Assembly: GCF_016920785.2 (NCBI RefSeq)
Contig: NW_024609927.1
Span: 1,246,001-1,310,000, forward strand
Direction of reading: 5' to 3'
DNA length: 64,000 bases
Source: Ixodes scapularis
Taxonomy: Eukaryota; Arthropoda; Arachnida; Ixodida; Ixodidae
Below are positions 44,430-54,291 of this stretch, in pieces (within the stretch, counting starts at the first letter, position 1; every line of letters starts with the position of its first letter). The notes under the pieces were generated by a model that was not told the origin of the DNA, did not search any database, and saw nothing but the letters and a program-made list of their open reading frames with translations. Made by a program: the position numbers and the translations under genes.

Positions 44430-44968
44430 GGGGGGGGGGGGGGGGGGGGGGGGTGCAGCGATTTTAAGATTAAAAGTATTTGCATCTCGTCATTTTCACG
44501 TTGTTCATCATGTTCCAGAGGATACAGAAAACATCTCATTCATTAAAAAAAATGTCGCGATTCCGCTGCATAATCGCAAAGCCAAAGTCAAGTTTTTTCC
44601 CCACCTGCAGCCGCGAGTGGCAGCCGAAGGAACTACAGCGAAAGGCTTACGTGGCCTCGCTCGGCTCTAAGCTGCAGCATAACGCCCGCTAATGTCAGCA
44701 GAGAAGGGGAAGTAAGCGTTCTCCAAGCGAGTATACGGGAAGCTACACGGCACCCCAAATTTTGTCACTAGGAGGGGGACCAAGTGTGACCCTGAAGACT
44801 GGTAGTGAGTAGAGGGGTGCCAGAAATGCCAATGTTTATCTCATTTTTTACACAGCAACTAGGACACGCAGGCGAAATAAGTTTTCTGTTCTTTGCTTTA
44901 GAAGTGTCAGAGGGTAACTTCCACAAATGTTTGACCGAAGTCCTAAAATCGTTGCACCCCCCCCCCCC
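44430..44968. repeat. Inverted pair with poly-G ends
   Basis: Left: 24 G followed by tgcagcgattttaag. Right: ctaaaatcgttgca followed by 12 C. Read inward, both begin with a G-run and tgca(a/g)cgattttag, so this may be one element of about 540 bp with homopolymer ends, or two inverted copies of a small repeat. Confidence 0.6.
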
Positions 44969-44969
44969 T

Positions 44970-45668
44970 CCTTCTTAAGCAGAACACCTTTCCAATTTCC
45001 TATCTGCCTTTTCTTTCCGCCTTCTCCGCCAATCTTCGGATCCGAAGAGGAGGCATCATGTAATGCCGCAAGGGCGTACTATGGTAAAGACGGCTCGGGA
45101 CCTCGGAACCTTTCAATGCCAGAGCTGAGCGCGCATAGCGCGGAAGCGCTAAATGTTCACTTGCTTCGCGCGCTTGAAAAGCGAATTCGCTCCTGCGGCC
45201 AGTGCGCATTTTAAAGAAAAAATATAGACGCTTTACACACGCGCCAAATTACAGCCGCCATAGCCGACCTTCTCTTGTCTTACCGAGATGCCGAGCAACT
45301 GAAACGGTAGTTGACGATCCTCTACAAAGGCCGATGCTTTAGAAAAGGACACAGTTGAATCTAATATCACAATAACTTGGCCTGCTATGGTAATGATGAA
45401 GCGAAAGAAACAGAATAAGAGGAAACAAAAACTGAAGGTCAGTTATGGCGGCGTCCATGCACAGCTGCTGCAAAGCGTCTATACACCATAGAGAATTTTG
45501 TCTTGGGTACGTCCGAAGTTGAAGCTAGAAGCGCGAGCCGAACGCGCTGGCTGTTCCTACCTCGCGCGCCCGCTCGTGCAGAAATTGTTTCACGAAGCAT
45601 GATTGCGCGTGTAGCTTCTTCGGCTTCGGTCGCACATAAGGTAAAAACTTCAGTGTACTAAAATTCGA
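44970..45668. other. No recognised gene
   Basis: A 95-codon frame at 44927-45214 overlaps the C-run and is not supported as coding. Confidence 0.4.
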
Positions 45669-45960
45669 GGTACACACTAAACTTTGTAACACCCATAATC
45701 GTGTAAAAAGGGTGTAAGAAGGGTGTAGGTTAGGAAAAACACCCTTTCTACACGCTTTTTACACGATTTCTGAATACCGGTGGGTGTAAAAAGGGTGTGC
45801 TGACGTTTTACACCCTTTACACGCCCTCTTTACGCCCCACTTGCAGCGATGGTGTCTGAAATTGTGTAAAAAGGGTGTATGGGCTAATTGTACGCCCTTC
45901 ATCCACACGGTGTGAAAGGGGCGTGGTGGTGATGCTGTCAAATACACCCATGATTTCATA
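45669..45960. mobile_element. GGGTGT-rich element, probable MITE
   Basis: Begins acacactaaactttgtaacaccc, which matches in reverse the right end of the element at 50143-50388. It is dense in gtgtaaaaagggtgt words on both strands. The right end is not found. Confidence 0.45.
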
Positions 45961-46734
45961 GCCGTTCATATTTATTGCTTTGGTGAAATTGTTGTTGATG
46001 TACGGCGGTACAAACATCGAGTATAATTAATCGCCACACGGAGTCGCGTATGATTAGGAAGCGCTAGAGAATAGTTTTTGCAACTCCTATTGAACTCTTC
46101 GTCCGACACGAGCCTAAAATTACGTTTCGCGCGTGCATCAGTTTGATCGGTTCAACCTTGATTTCAAAAAAAAAAATCATCTCCGCTCGCAAAAAAAAAA
46201 AAAAAAAGAACGAAGACGTGTAAATATACAACCTAGGCAGCACACAGTATTGCGCTGTTATGAAATTAAATCGGAATGATTGTGCAGATATTATTTTGGT
46301 CCAGCCAATATCTGTGAAAAATGGGATGGGTTGCGCCGACGATATATCCTGACATACCGTACGTGGCGCCGTTTTTGGTTGACTGTCAAGAGTGTCCTGC
46401 GTGAATCGGCTATATCGGCGAGGTGTTTCTATTCGTTGACTGCCTAAAATCCGACGTTAAAAAACAAAACAAAGCAAGATTAAGCGAAATAGAATCTGCG
46501 TACTTTTAACCTGATAAAGGTCTTTTAAACTGAAGACTTGAACAAACTGCGGCGCCCTCATTTCGGATATTACAAACTCACCTGACTGGGTTTCGCACTA
46601 ATTATAGCACCTTCACTGAGACTTTATTTCGGGGTGAATCTCATGAAACCATGCCGCAAAACAATCGAAAGTGCTGGATTAATGACACCCCCAGGGACGT
46701 GTTTCTTATCTCTCCGTAATGATACCAAAATATC
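45961..46734. other. No recognised gene
   Basis: A-runs near 46166-46206. Nothing identifiable. Confidence 0.45.
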
Positions 46735-47487
46735 TATACTTCGTTTCAGCTTCCGTCCGAGCGCAGCCCAAGGCTGAGGGGCGGTTCGCAACTTGGAGAA
46801 GAGCATTCCTACGCACCACAAAGTAGTTCACAAGAGCAATTTATTTTAAAATAACTGTTTTGTGCGTAAAAACTGCACAATGTTCGAGATGTGTACTGCT
46901 GAGAATGATTTTCAACTAAAGGTATCAAATCTCTGAAGTTTATGTTTCTATTAATATATGGGAATGCATGTGGTTTGGTGAAAACACGTATATCCGCTGG
47001 CAACACGGCTGGCCACTACAATTCAGATACGCGGCGAAATCAGGGCACCCCTTTACCTGCCGATCACATTAAACGTCGAGAAGCCGGTGGAAAGGACTGC
47101 GCCTCGAGTCCTGGTATATCCAAACAATACAAGGAAACATCAATGGCCGGGTCATCGGGGACCTTGCAATGTGTACTTACATCTCGAAACTATGCCGAAC
47201 AAGTTGAAAGCTCAGACACAGATGCCAGCGGCCAGCCTACGTACTGACATCCCCTGTGACTAAGTTTCAGAACGTGAAAGGACACTTTTTAAACCTGTAG
47301 CAGACGATATGGTTGATACACCCGTAGCAGACGAAATACTCGGCTAGCGCGGGCGGCGCGCCGACCGGCGGCGCAGCGGAGTGATACATAAGTGCAGGTG
47401 AGATCGCGTGACCTATTGCCGGCGTGTGATTGGCTCCGGCCACACGTAGCTTTGGCTGCGCTCGGACGGAAGCTGAAACGAAGTATA
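46735..47487. mobile_element. Unit bounded by perfect 34-bp inverted repeats
   Basis: 46735-46768 and 47454-47487 are exact inverted copies (tatacttcgtttcagcttcc is the first part). Between them a 102-codon frame at 46942-47247, rich in Ser, Gly and polar residues, is open but unrecognised. It could be a non-autonomous transposon or a segment flanked by two copies of one short repeat. Confidence 0.5.
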
Positions 47488-47548
47488 GCTTCCCGGCGCT
47501 TTTTTCTTTTTAGAGCGCAGCTCTTAGGGGCCCGTTCCCGGCTTGAGC

Positions 47549-47594
47549 GGCGTCGCCGTCGCCGTCGCCGTCGGCGTCGCCGTCGCCGTCGGCG
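47549..47594 (+). repeat. GTC/GCC trinucleotide tract
   Basis: (gtcgcc)n with gtcggc interruptions. It lies between the inverted-repeat unit and the hairpin minisatellite. Confidence 0.9.
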
Positions 47595-47624
47595 TAACCG
47601 CGCGGTGCATTATGGGTAAATTTC

Positions 47625-48205
47625 TCCGCTAAATCTAGCGGAAAAAATTTCCCCGCTAAATCTAGCGGAAAAATTTCCCCGCTAAATCTAGCGGAAAAAA
47701 TTTCCCCGCTAAATCTAGCGTAAAAAATTTCCCCGCTAAATCTAGCGGAAAAATTTCCCCGTCAAATCTAGCGGAAAAAATTTTCCCGCTAAATCTAGCG
47801 GAAAACTTTCCCCGCTAAATATGGCGGAAAAAATTTCCCCGCTAAATCTAGCGGAAAAATTTCCCCGCTAAATCTAGCGGGAAAATTTCCCCGTCAAATC
47901 TAGCGGAAAAAATTTTCCCGCTAAATCTAGCGGAAAACTTTCCCCGCTAAATCCTAGCGGAAAAAATTTCCCCGCTAAATGTAGCGGAAAAAATTTCCCC
48001 GCTAAATCTAGCGGAAAACTTTCCCCGCTAAATCTGGCGGAAAAAATTTCCCCGCTAAATCTAGCGGGAAAATTTCCCCGCTATAGCGGAAAAAATTTCC
48101 CCGCTAAATCTAGCGGAAAAAATTTCCCCGCTAAATCTAGCGGAAAACTTTCCCCGCTAAATCTAGCGGAAAAATATTTTCCCGCTAAATCTAGCGGAAA
48201 AATTT
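47625..48205. repeat. 26/27-bp hairpin minisatellite, about 22 copies
   Basis: The unit is ccgctaaatctagcgg plus aaaaaatttcc or a variant. Each unit contains a perfect 6-bp stem (CCGCTA/TAGCGG, 4-nt loop), and the joining ggaaa...tttcc is also palindromic, so the array is close to its own reverse complement. A block with the rare gtcaaatc variant recurs after 132 bp (47761 and 47893), showing a five-unit higher-order repeat. One unit is truncated near 48082. Confidence 0.95.
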
Positions 48206-48207
48206 TG

Positions 48208-48280
48208 GTCACGTGACCCCCTCCCGAGGTCACGTGACCTCTGAGGGGGCACGTGACCCCCCCCCCCCCGAGAACACGTG
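48208..48280. promoter_or_regulatory. Cluster of four CACGTG boxes (CLEAR/E-box type)
   Basis: cacgtg at 48210, 48231, 48250 and 48275. The first two lie in ggtcacgtgacc, an exact match to the GTCACGTGAC palindrome bound by TFEB/MITF/USF-type bHLH-Zip factors. Further cacgtg at 48385, 48718 and 48765 (again gtcacgtgac). Regulatory use is inferred. Confidence 0.5.
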
Positions 48281-48762
48281 GCCCTCAGTACCCTCCCCTC
48301 CTCCTCCTCAAGAGCTGCGCTCCAATTCGGCGTTACAGGGAGTGGTAAACGGCTTTCACTTTTTTTTTCAGTTTTTCTTTGGTACACGTGAAACCGCGTG
48401 TTCGACAACGTTCAAAATTGTTTTTCGTATTTATTTTGTGATCTTGCGGTCCGCACCAGAGCACGCGCGTCTACATGAGTGGCAGTTTGAGACGCTCAAG
48501 GTTGTACTACGCAAAGCAAGTCCTGACGGGTCCGATTTCGCGACCTTCCCATGGGCAGGGCCGGTGGCAATACAAAGCAGCAGAGGGAGATTAGCGGCTT
48601 TGTCCAACCCCCTTTGACCTCGTGTTCTGATAAGCCCCCAAACCTTCTTTTGTGTCTTCGTGTTGCTGTGAGCGAGTGCGAAGGCCGCTTCTAGCAAATC
48701 ACAGGGGTGGCGCTAAACACGTGACTGCTCTCTGTAAGACAAGGACGTTTGGACGAAAATTT

Positions 48763-48772
48763 GTCACGTGAC
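48763..48772. promoter_or_regulatory. Isolated GTCACGTGAC box
   Basis: Exact 10-bp palindrome, the third in about 560 bp. Confidence 0.4.
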
Positions 48773-49045
48773 TCGCTCTGACGCGCTGATGGGCTACTGG
48801 GGCCGTAGTCTTTGCCGTATGCCAAGTTATGGTGAGTTGTAGGGGCCACGTAGGTCCGATTTACAAAAAGGGGGGCGCCCGCGCCCGTCAGTGTATTCCT
48901 GTTTTTCGTGCGTGCAAGTCGCGGCCGTGATTTTTCGTCGTGAACGGCCGGAATAGATCCATGCCAACTTTTCAGAAATGGTCGTTTATTTCGTCGGAGT
49001 CCATGGAATTATTGTGCTGTATTTGTTGGGCGCGTTTCGACAAAG

Positions 49046-49279
49046 AGCGGCTCATCGGCGGCCGCGAGACTTCCGTTGAATGTGATCGACCGCCTTCAAC
49101 CTCGGCATGGTGTTTGCGTTGTTTGTGCTGCCCGAATCGGATTACGCATCTATCACGACAGAGAGGTGCTCATCGGCGACCGCGAAATTTCCGCTAAATG
49201 TGAGCAACCTCCTTCATCCTCGACATTGTGTTTGTGGATAGTTCTGTGCTGCCCGAATCGGATTATGCATCTATCACGG
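49046..49279 (+). repeat. Tandem duplication, 2 x 117 bp
   Basis: The unit begins gctcatcggcg(g/a)ccgcga and ends tgcccgaatcggatta(c/t)gcatctatcacg. The copies differ at roughly a fifth of positions. 117 bp is 39 codons, but stops interrupt the frame, so I do not call a gene. Confidence 0.8.
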
Positions 49280-49344
49280 ATTACATGAGATCGCTGTTTT
49301 ATTTGTAAGTACTCTGCAATCATGCTTCTAATAGTAGTCCAAGG

Positions 49345-49540
49345 GGCCATGTTCGACAAATGTTTCGTTTCTCCTACAAAGAAATGGAAGTGACGGAAGC
49401 GACGATATCGCGTTTGATTGGTTAGAAGGTCAAATGGCGAAAATAGATAACTTTCGTCATTTGAACCTCTAACCAATCAAACGCGATATCGTCACTTCCG
49501 TTTATTTTTAGGAGTAACGAAACATTTGTCAAACATAGCC
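49345..49540. mobile_element. Foldback element, about 90-bp arms
   Basis: Left 49345-49434 and right 49459-49540 are inverted copies (ggccatgtt...acaaatgtttcg at the tip; cgatatcgcgtttgattggt near the centre), with a loop of about 20 nt. The transcript would form a long hairpin. Confidence 0.8.
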
Positions 49541-50142
49541 TCCCTGCTTCCGTTTCAATAGACCATTTTACGGCTTACAAACATGAACTGCCGCTTACGT
49601 CCCAAGCAACTCCCGGTCGTACCGTCTTTGCAAGCCTCCCAGTTTTGTCCACGTCACCAGTGCAAGAAGGCATAAACGTCACAAGAAAAATACAGTTGGA
49701 GATTCAAATAGGGCCTTCGGTTGTACAATTTGAAGGGGCTATGAAGCAATATCCGGTTGAAATATTCTTGACCTTACACGCACGGACCGCCACTGGTTTA
49801 GAAGCGTCTTGGTCGTGGTGGAATCGCGATGATAAAAGGAACTATTTCTTTCAGTCTTTCCTTCGCCAAGTTTGATGACGTGCGCGTGAACGTAGCTTTG
49901 CCCTTTGGCACGCTTGTAATTGCACGCACTTGCCCGCATAAGCAGAGACATGGCTGCGGCCGAATGACCTGCTCGCAATCGTCTATGGAGAATTTTGTAG
50001 AACCTGTTAGAACCTTGATTAAAAAATAAAAAAGTGAACCAGGCATTTGCAGTCATTTTTTCGTGCACTCTTTTGGGTTTTTACGCCCTACTTTATTGGT
50101 GTTGGTAATCGCGCCTTTTTTTTATTTCCCTTTCTGGCGGTG
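49541..50142. other. No recognised gene
   Basis: Short frames only (for example 49645-49875) without a known domain. Confidence 0.45.
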
Positions 50143-50388
50143 ATACACACAATTTAGAGGACGTACTGCGCAGACATAACGCCCTAATAAAAAGGCGTAC
50201 AGTGGAATCACACCCTAATTGAAAGGTGTTCGGAGTAACGCCGTCCTTTAAGGGTGTTAGGGAAAAACACCCTATTTTAGGGGCGTTAGGAATAACGCCC
50301 TTTGTTTTTGGCGTTTTGCTACACCCAAATGGGTGTTAGTTATAGGACAAGCCATTTACACCCACAAGGGTGTTACGATGTTTAGTGT
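50143..50388. mobile_element. GGGTGT-type MITE, about 245 bp
   Basis: Ends acacaatttag and ctaaacatcg...tagtgtgt are inverted in part. The interior alternates cgccct/gggcgtt and caccct/gggtgt words. The right end matches the left end of the element at 45669 in reverse. Confidence 0.55.
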
Positions 50389-50773
50389 GTAGTCAAGGGA
50401 CCGGAGCGGCTCGTGTGAGGCGTGTGGTGTAGATCGCGATAGGTTTTGACGCCGGCGCATCGACAGTAATGTCAATATGGTGATGGTTGTGCGTGTGCAC
50501 CGCGTGCACTTGCACGTGCGGCGGAACGTGCGGACTGCAGTGACTTTCTGCAGCCCTATCGACTGCAGCGCCGCGATTGCTGATTACGCGAGTAGCCTCA
50601 CATGCTCCCATTGCCGAGCCGCGCCGGTTCAAACACCACCCCGTATTCTATTACACTGTAGTAACACGATGCTAAGGTTGCTTTAATGTGCAGGTGTCTA
50701 TCTGAGGCTGGGCTTTCTCATTGTTCTCTTTGGGGTGTGTTAGACAGGGTGTTCTGGATCGAGCTGACGTTCG

Positions 50774-50814
50774 TCTCACCCACGGTGGAAGAAATACATT
50801 TAGGTGATGACTCT
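50774..50814 (+). repeat. Dispersed repeat, copy 1 (partner at 54292-54333)
   Basis: acggtggaagaaatacattt and flanks recur inverted at 54292-54333 with about four differences in 41 bp. Confidence 0.7.
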
Positions 50815-50893
50815 CTGTCTCGCGCGGCGACCACATTATGTTCGGCGCACCGAGCGCGCTTCACTCGCACGGGGATAGATGGCGCACCCGTAT

Positions 50894-50909
50894 AGAGGGG
50901 CTTGTGAAG
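50894..50909 (+). repeat. 16-bp direct repeat, left
   Basis: agaggggcttgtgaag, repeated exactly at 52139-52154 outside a pair of inverted modules. Confidence 0.8.
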
Positions 50910-50966
50910 GCTTGTATACGCCTCGCAAGTGGGCTCATTTTCGTATTCTGCGCATGAGAAAGGAAG

Positions 50967-51080
50967 TAGCGGTGACGTCAGAACGCCGAGCCCTGATTGG
51001 CTGATCGCGACCCCCTATCTGAGCGTCGTCTGCACCTTTGCAACGTCGTCTGCGTCTGTCTTACCTTTCCTGCGACTTTC
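50967..51080 (+). repeat. Promoter-like inverted module, left
   Basis: A 114-bp module, copied inverted at 51988-52100 with about 94 percent identity by eye. It contains TGACGTCA (a perfect CRE palindrome), ATTGGCT (reverse CCAAT box) and a pyrimidine-rich TCTTACCTTTCC. A partial third copy (ttacctttcctgcg) is at about 51385. Confidence 0.7.
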
Positions 51081-51987
51081 GGAAGTACTTCGCCTTTCAG
51101 AGTGGGCAGACAAAATAACTCGAGCGGTAGGTTGTTTTTGTCTAACAACTAGAAGACGCGCATCAAGGTGAGAAGTCAAAGGACTCACTGACGAGGTGTC
51201 CCGAGGCGCCGAGGTTTGTTTGCTAAGAACCGAGAGTGAGGGTGGTTAGTGCCCGCAAGTTCCCTCCCAAATACATTTTCCCTCCTTTCGTGTGCGGCGA
51301 GACTTCTCACACTTTAACGGCGTCGGCGTGTTGGCGCAGTTAACGTCGTCTGCTTTACGTCTGCTAGTCAAAGCGATGGCTGCTTTACCTTTCCTGCGTC
51401 TGTCGGAGATTCACCACTTTTTTACCGGCGAGAGTCACCGTTACCTCGGAAAACAAGGAGATGACAAGAGGAAGAGATTGACCTCTTAATCTAAAATTGA
51501 GGTCAGCGATCAAAGTACAAGACGGGAAGGGTTCACAAGGGTCGCGCGGGCATATTACATTCAGCACGCCAGCCGGTCGTGGGCAGACGGTCGCCGAGTC
51601 GGAGTGCCTGCTAGGCCCATCTGCCGTGCTCACTTGGTCGTTGTCGGTTGAATCGTGGCCGTTGGAGCTTTTCCCGGGTGTTTGTGGATCCAGCGTTCTT
51701 GTTCCTCGTGGTCTGTTTCAAGTACTTTTTACTTTTTTTCTTGCCGCTTGAAGTCGGGACGCGTGAGAAGCGCGTAGAAAAACAAACGTCCGTTGGTCGT
51801 CGCTACCGCGACGCTGTCGGCCATGCTGATTTGATTAAGACAGCTTCGGAGCTGTCGTAGGATTTGGTCGTAACCTGCGCAAAACCTACGAAAATTTCGT
51901 TTCGTGACTACGAATTTGTTCTCAAGTTTTGTCTTACGCATATTTTTGGCGTAAGATCGTTTCGTGAACCTGGCTTCTGCACGTTCT

Positions 51988-52100
51988 AAAGTCGCAGGAA
52001 AGGTAAGACAGACGCGGACGACGTTGCAAAGGAGCAGGCGACGCTCAGACAGGGGGTCGCGATTAGCCAATCAGGGCTCGGCGTTCTGACGTCACCGCTA
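51988..52100 (-). repeat. Promoter-like inverted module, right
   Basis: Reverse copy of 50967-51080 with the CRE and CCAAT boxes kept. With the left copy it encloses about 900 bp in which I recognise no gene. Confidence 0.7.
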
Positions 52101-52138
52101 CCAACTGCGCAAGGAGCAGACGAACTTGCCCTCCGCAC

Positions 52139-52154
52139 AGAGGGGCTTGTGAAG
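52139..52154 (+). repeat. 16-bp direct repeat, right
   Basis: Exact second copy of agaggggcttgtgaag. Confidence 0.8.
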
Positions 52155-52630
52155 AAAATTATGCATTCTTTGCTCGGTTCCGGTGTACTGCGTAGAGACA
52201 TGATGGATTTATGTTTGCGCACTGGCAGTGATTGCCTTTCCCCCGTGCGGTTCCTGTTTTTTTTTTGTTTTTTTTTTCAAACGAGAACATTTTGATGATT
52301 ACTCAATATAAAACTTCCCGGCATAATCTACTGAGAATTCAATAATTTAGAGTAAACACCTGGGTCATGCTCGAATGTTTTGTCAAACATGTTTGGTAAC
52401 AGTTCCATAAATTGTCTACACACATTGCGTGGCTTTATATGAGATCGGGTGATTTTTTCCACCCTGCTCCTGCCTTATTGAGAAAAAAAATTATAATAAT
52501 GTTACATAGTGGGGCCTAAATATTTCTTTACATGCGCATAAAGGTTTTAGCATTACAAATGGTTTATACATACAATGTCAACTTGTACTGTGGAACATAC
52601 AAACCTTGTGAGCAGAAAAAATTCCTATTT
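52155..52630. other. No recognised gene
   Basis: T-rich tract 52257-52279, otherwise AT-rich and featureless. Confidence 0.5.
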
Positions 52631-52705
52631 ATGATGACATAGTGACTGAAACGATGACACCGGATGATGACATACTGACTGCCATGATGACACAGTGACT
52701 GAAAG
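52631..52705 (+). repeat. Short tandem repeat, unit about 22-27 bp, 3 copies
   Basis: Diverged copies of gatgacatagtgactgaa. Confidence 0.75.
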
Positions 52706-52902
52706 TAAAACAATAGTAGTGGTTATAAGCCATAAATCACTTTTCACCTATACTCACACAATATGGTGTCACCCCGTCTTACAGGTCAAAAAAATACCTG
52801 ACAAACATTTTGGCTTTAAAATGTACATAAAAGCTGAATTCACTGCATACTACCAAAAAACGCCATCTGCTACATCCTGTGTTTCTTGCCCATGCCCTTA
52901 AA

Positions 52903-53420
52903 CTAAGACGAGCGCTTCTTTGTTGATTTCTTTATCTCTTGAGCTTGTTTGTTCCTACTCATCGTAATATGCTTACAGTGTAGTCGCATTTGCATGCTGA
53001 AGTAGTAGTGGAGCAACTGGGCAATTGTTTCTTCTTTGTGTTCAACGCATGGAAACGTTATTGTGCATGTGTCAAGAACACTGTCGATTGTGTCTTAGTA
53101 GACAGTCTTGTGGCTTTTATTTTGCACGAAGAACTGTTCCGCTTTCTTCAGTAGCTGCAAAAGGTTCTTGTTGGGGTGTGTAAGGACACCTCTGTTCTTT
53201 ACGTGTGTCAGTGCTGCTTTAGTAGAAATGTTCTTATCGATGCTGAAAGCGGATCGGCATGCAGGGCAGCGTGTAGCTTTTTTTTTTTTTTCACGCTCAA
53301 AAGCCCAGTTACATAATATGGCATGCAGTCTACAGCCTTGGTTTCATGAGCCTTTTCTGTCCAGACATCTTCGCATTCCCAGTCTTCGACAGAAATTAGA
53401 CTGTCAAGCTCGGTCTTCAC
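52903..53420 (-). pseudogene. THAP9/P-element-type transposase relic (C-terminus)
   Basis: On the minus strand the first part reads WECEDVWTEKA and VDCMPYYVTGLLSVK, then shifts frame at an A-run (53278-53290). It continues CPACRSAFSIDKNISTKAAL, THVKNRGVLTHPNKNLLQLL, one in-frame TAA, then VLDTCTITFPCVEHKEETIA and MQMRLHCKHI up to a TAG at 52903. Cys-rich CxxC, the V-N-RG-L-P-S/N-L block and a basic Lys-rich tail are the usual C-terminal order of P-element/THAP9-like transposases. The N-terminal THAP zinc finger and catalytic acidic residues are not present. The frameshift and stop make it dead. Family call rests on motif order only. Confidence 0.65.
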
Positions 53421-53784
53421 TTGGTCAACGAGCTGAGGAGACTAGGTAGTAACTTGCGTTCGGCCCTCGGGATCGCACGACGCCACTGCTACAGGCGAGC
53501 GTCAATCGATGGAGCATTAAACAAGGACACTCGCTCTGCGCAGTTCCGGTACCCCGAATTGCAGTTGGGAACAAAGCACGTTTTTACCATCCTTATAGCA
53601 TAACTTCTTCTTCGGGTTAATGCTCATCTTCGTGCACGATGGTGGCACCGGTGATTGACACAGCACCAAAGCAAAACATGAGGCCAGCCACTGACCGCAC
53701 ACCACCACCACACCGCCATAAAGGCGAGCAAGCTACGCCCCCGACTCCGTGGCCGCCGAGGAGAGACCTCACACCCTCGGTGCT

Positions 53785-53880
53785 TAAAGCCCCTTGATAA
53801 AAGCGTTTTTTACAAGTACCGCCAACCATTGTTGTGGAAGCGCTCGAGACACGTGCCATGAGCGGGTGCTCCGCCTCCAT
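53785..53880 (+). repeat. Dispersed repeat, copy 2 (partner at 44205-44295)
   Basis: cttaaagcccc, cattgttg and gctcgagacacgtg in the same order as the first copy. It also forms an imperfect inverted pair with 54000-54030 (gaggggctttat). Confidence 0.45.
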
Positions 53881-54074
53881 TCGCTTCCAAGGCCCGCTCA
53901 TTTCAGTGCTGCGCCGCCATTTGCTTCCAAGGGCCGCTCGAGACATGGGCCTCGTGCGCTCGCGCATTTGACGCTACTTGCAAGACAAGCGCAAACACAT
54001 CGAGGGGCTTTATCGGTGCTCACACCTCAGCGCCCTCCGCGGCGGCACAGAACAACTGCACTTCGTTTCACCCT

Positions 54075-54211
54075 ATGTTGTACCGCAGCGAAGGCTAGAA
54101 GCGCGAGCTCATAGCGTTGGCAGCTGCTCTTAAGTCACGAGAGCTTGTGCCGCCGAGATGTGCCCAAGAGCAAGAAGCTCGCGCTCGTAGCCTTTCCTGC
54201 GGTACATCATG
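54075..54211. repeat. Imperfect hairpin, about 33-bp arms
   Basis: 54076-54107 (tgtaccgcagcgaaggctag) and 54174-54209 are inverted with a few mismatches. Confidence 0.65.
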
Positions 54212-54291
54212 AGGTAAAACAGAGTATACTCCTTGTTCGAGGCTAGTTCCGAACACGATCTGGTCGCTCGCTCACAGCGGGAAGAGCGGCC

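Noticed and set aside
44321..44546. Frames across the poly-G tract (Pro- or Gly-rich peptides)
   Set aside because: They are products of the homopolymer, not genes.
47625..48205. CRISPR-like regular array
   Set aside because: Repeats are contiguous with no unique spacers, the unit is only 26-27 bp, and the genome is animal. It is a minisatellite.
48961..49197. Small Cys-rich protein downstream of the CACGTG cluster
   Set aside because: The Cys residues come from a duplicated 117-bp unit and the second unit breaks the frame. There is no signal peptide.
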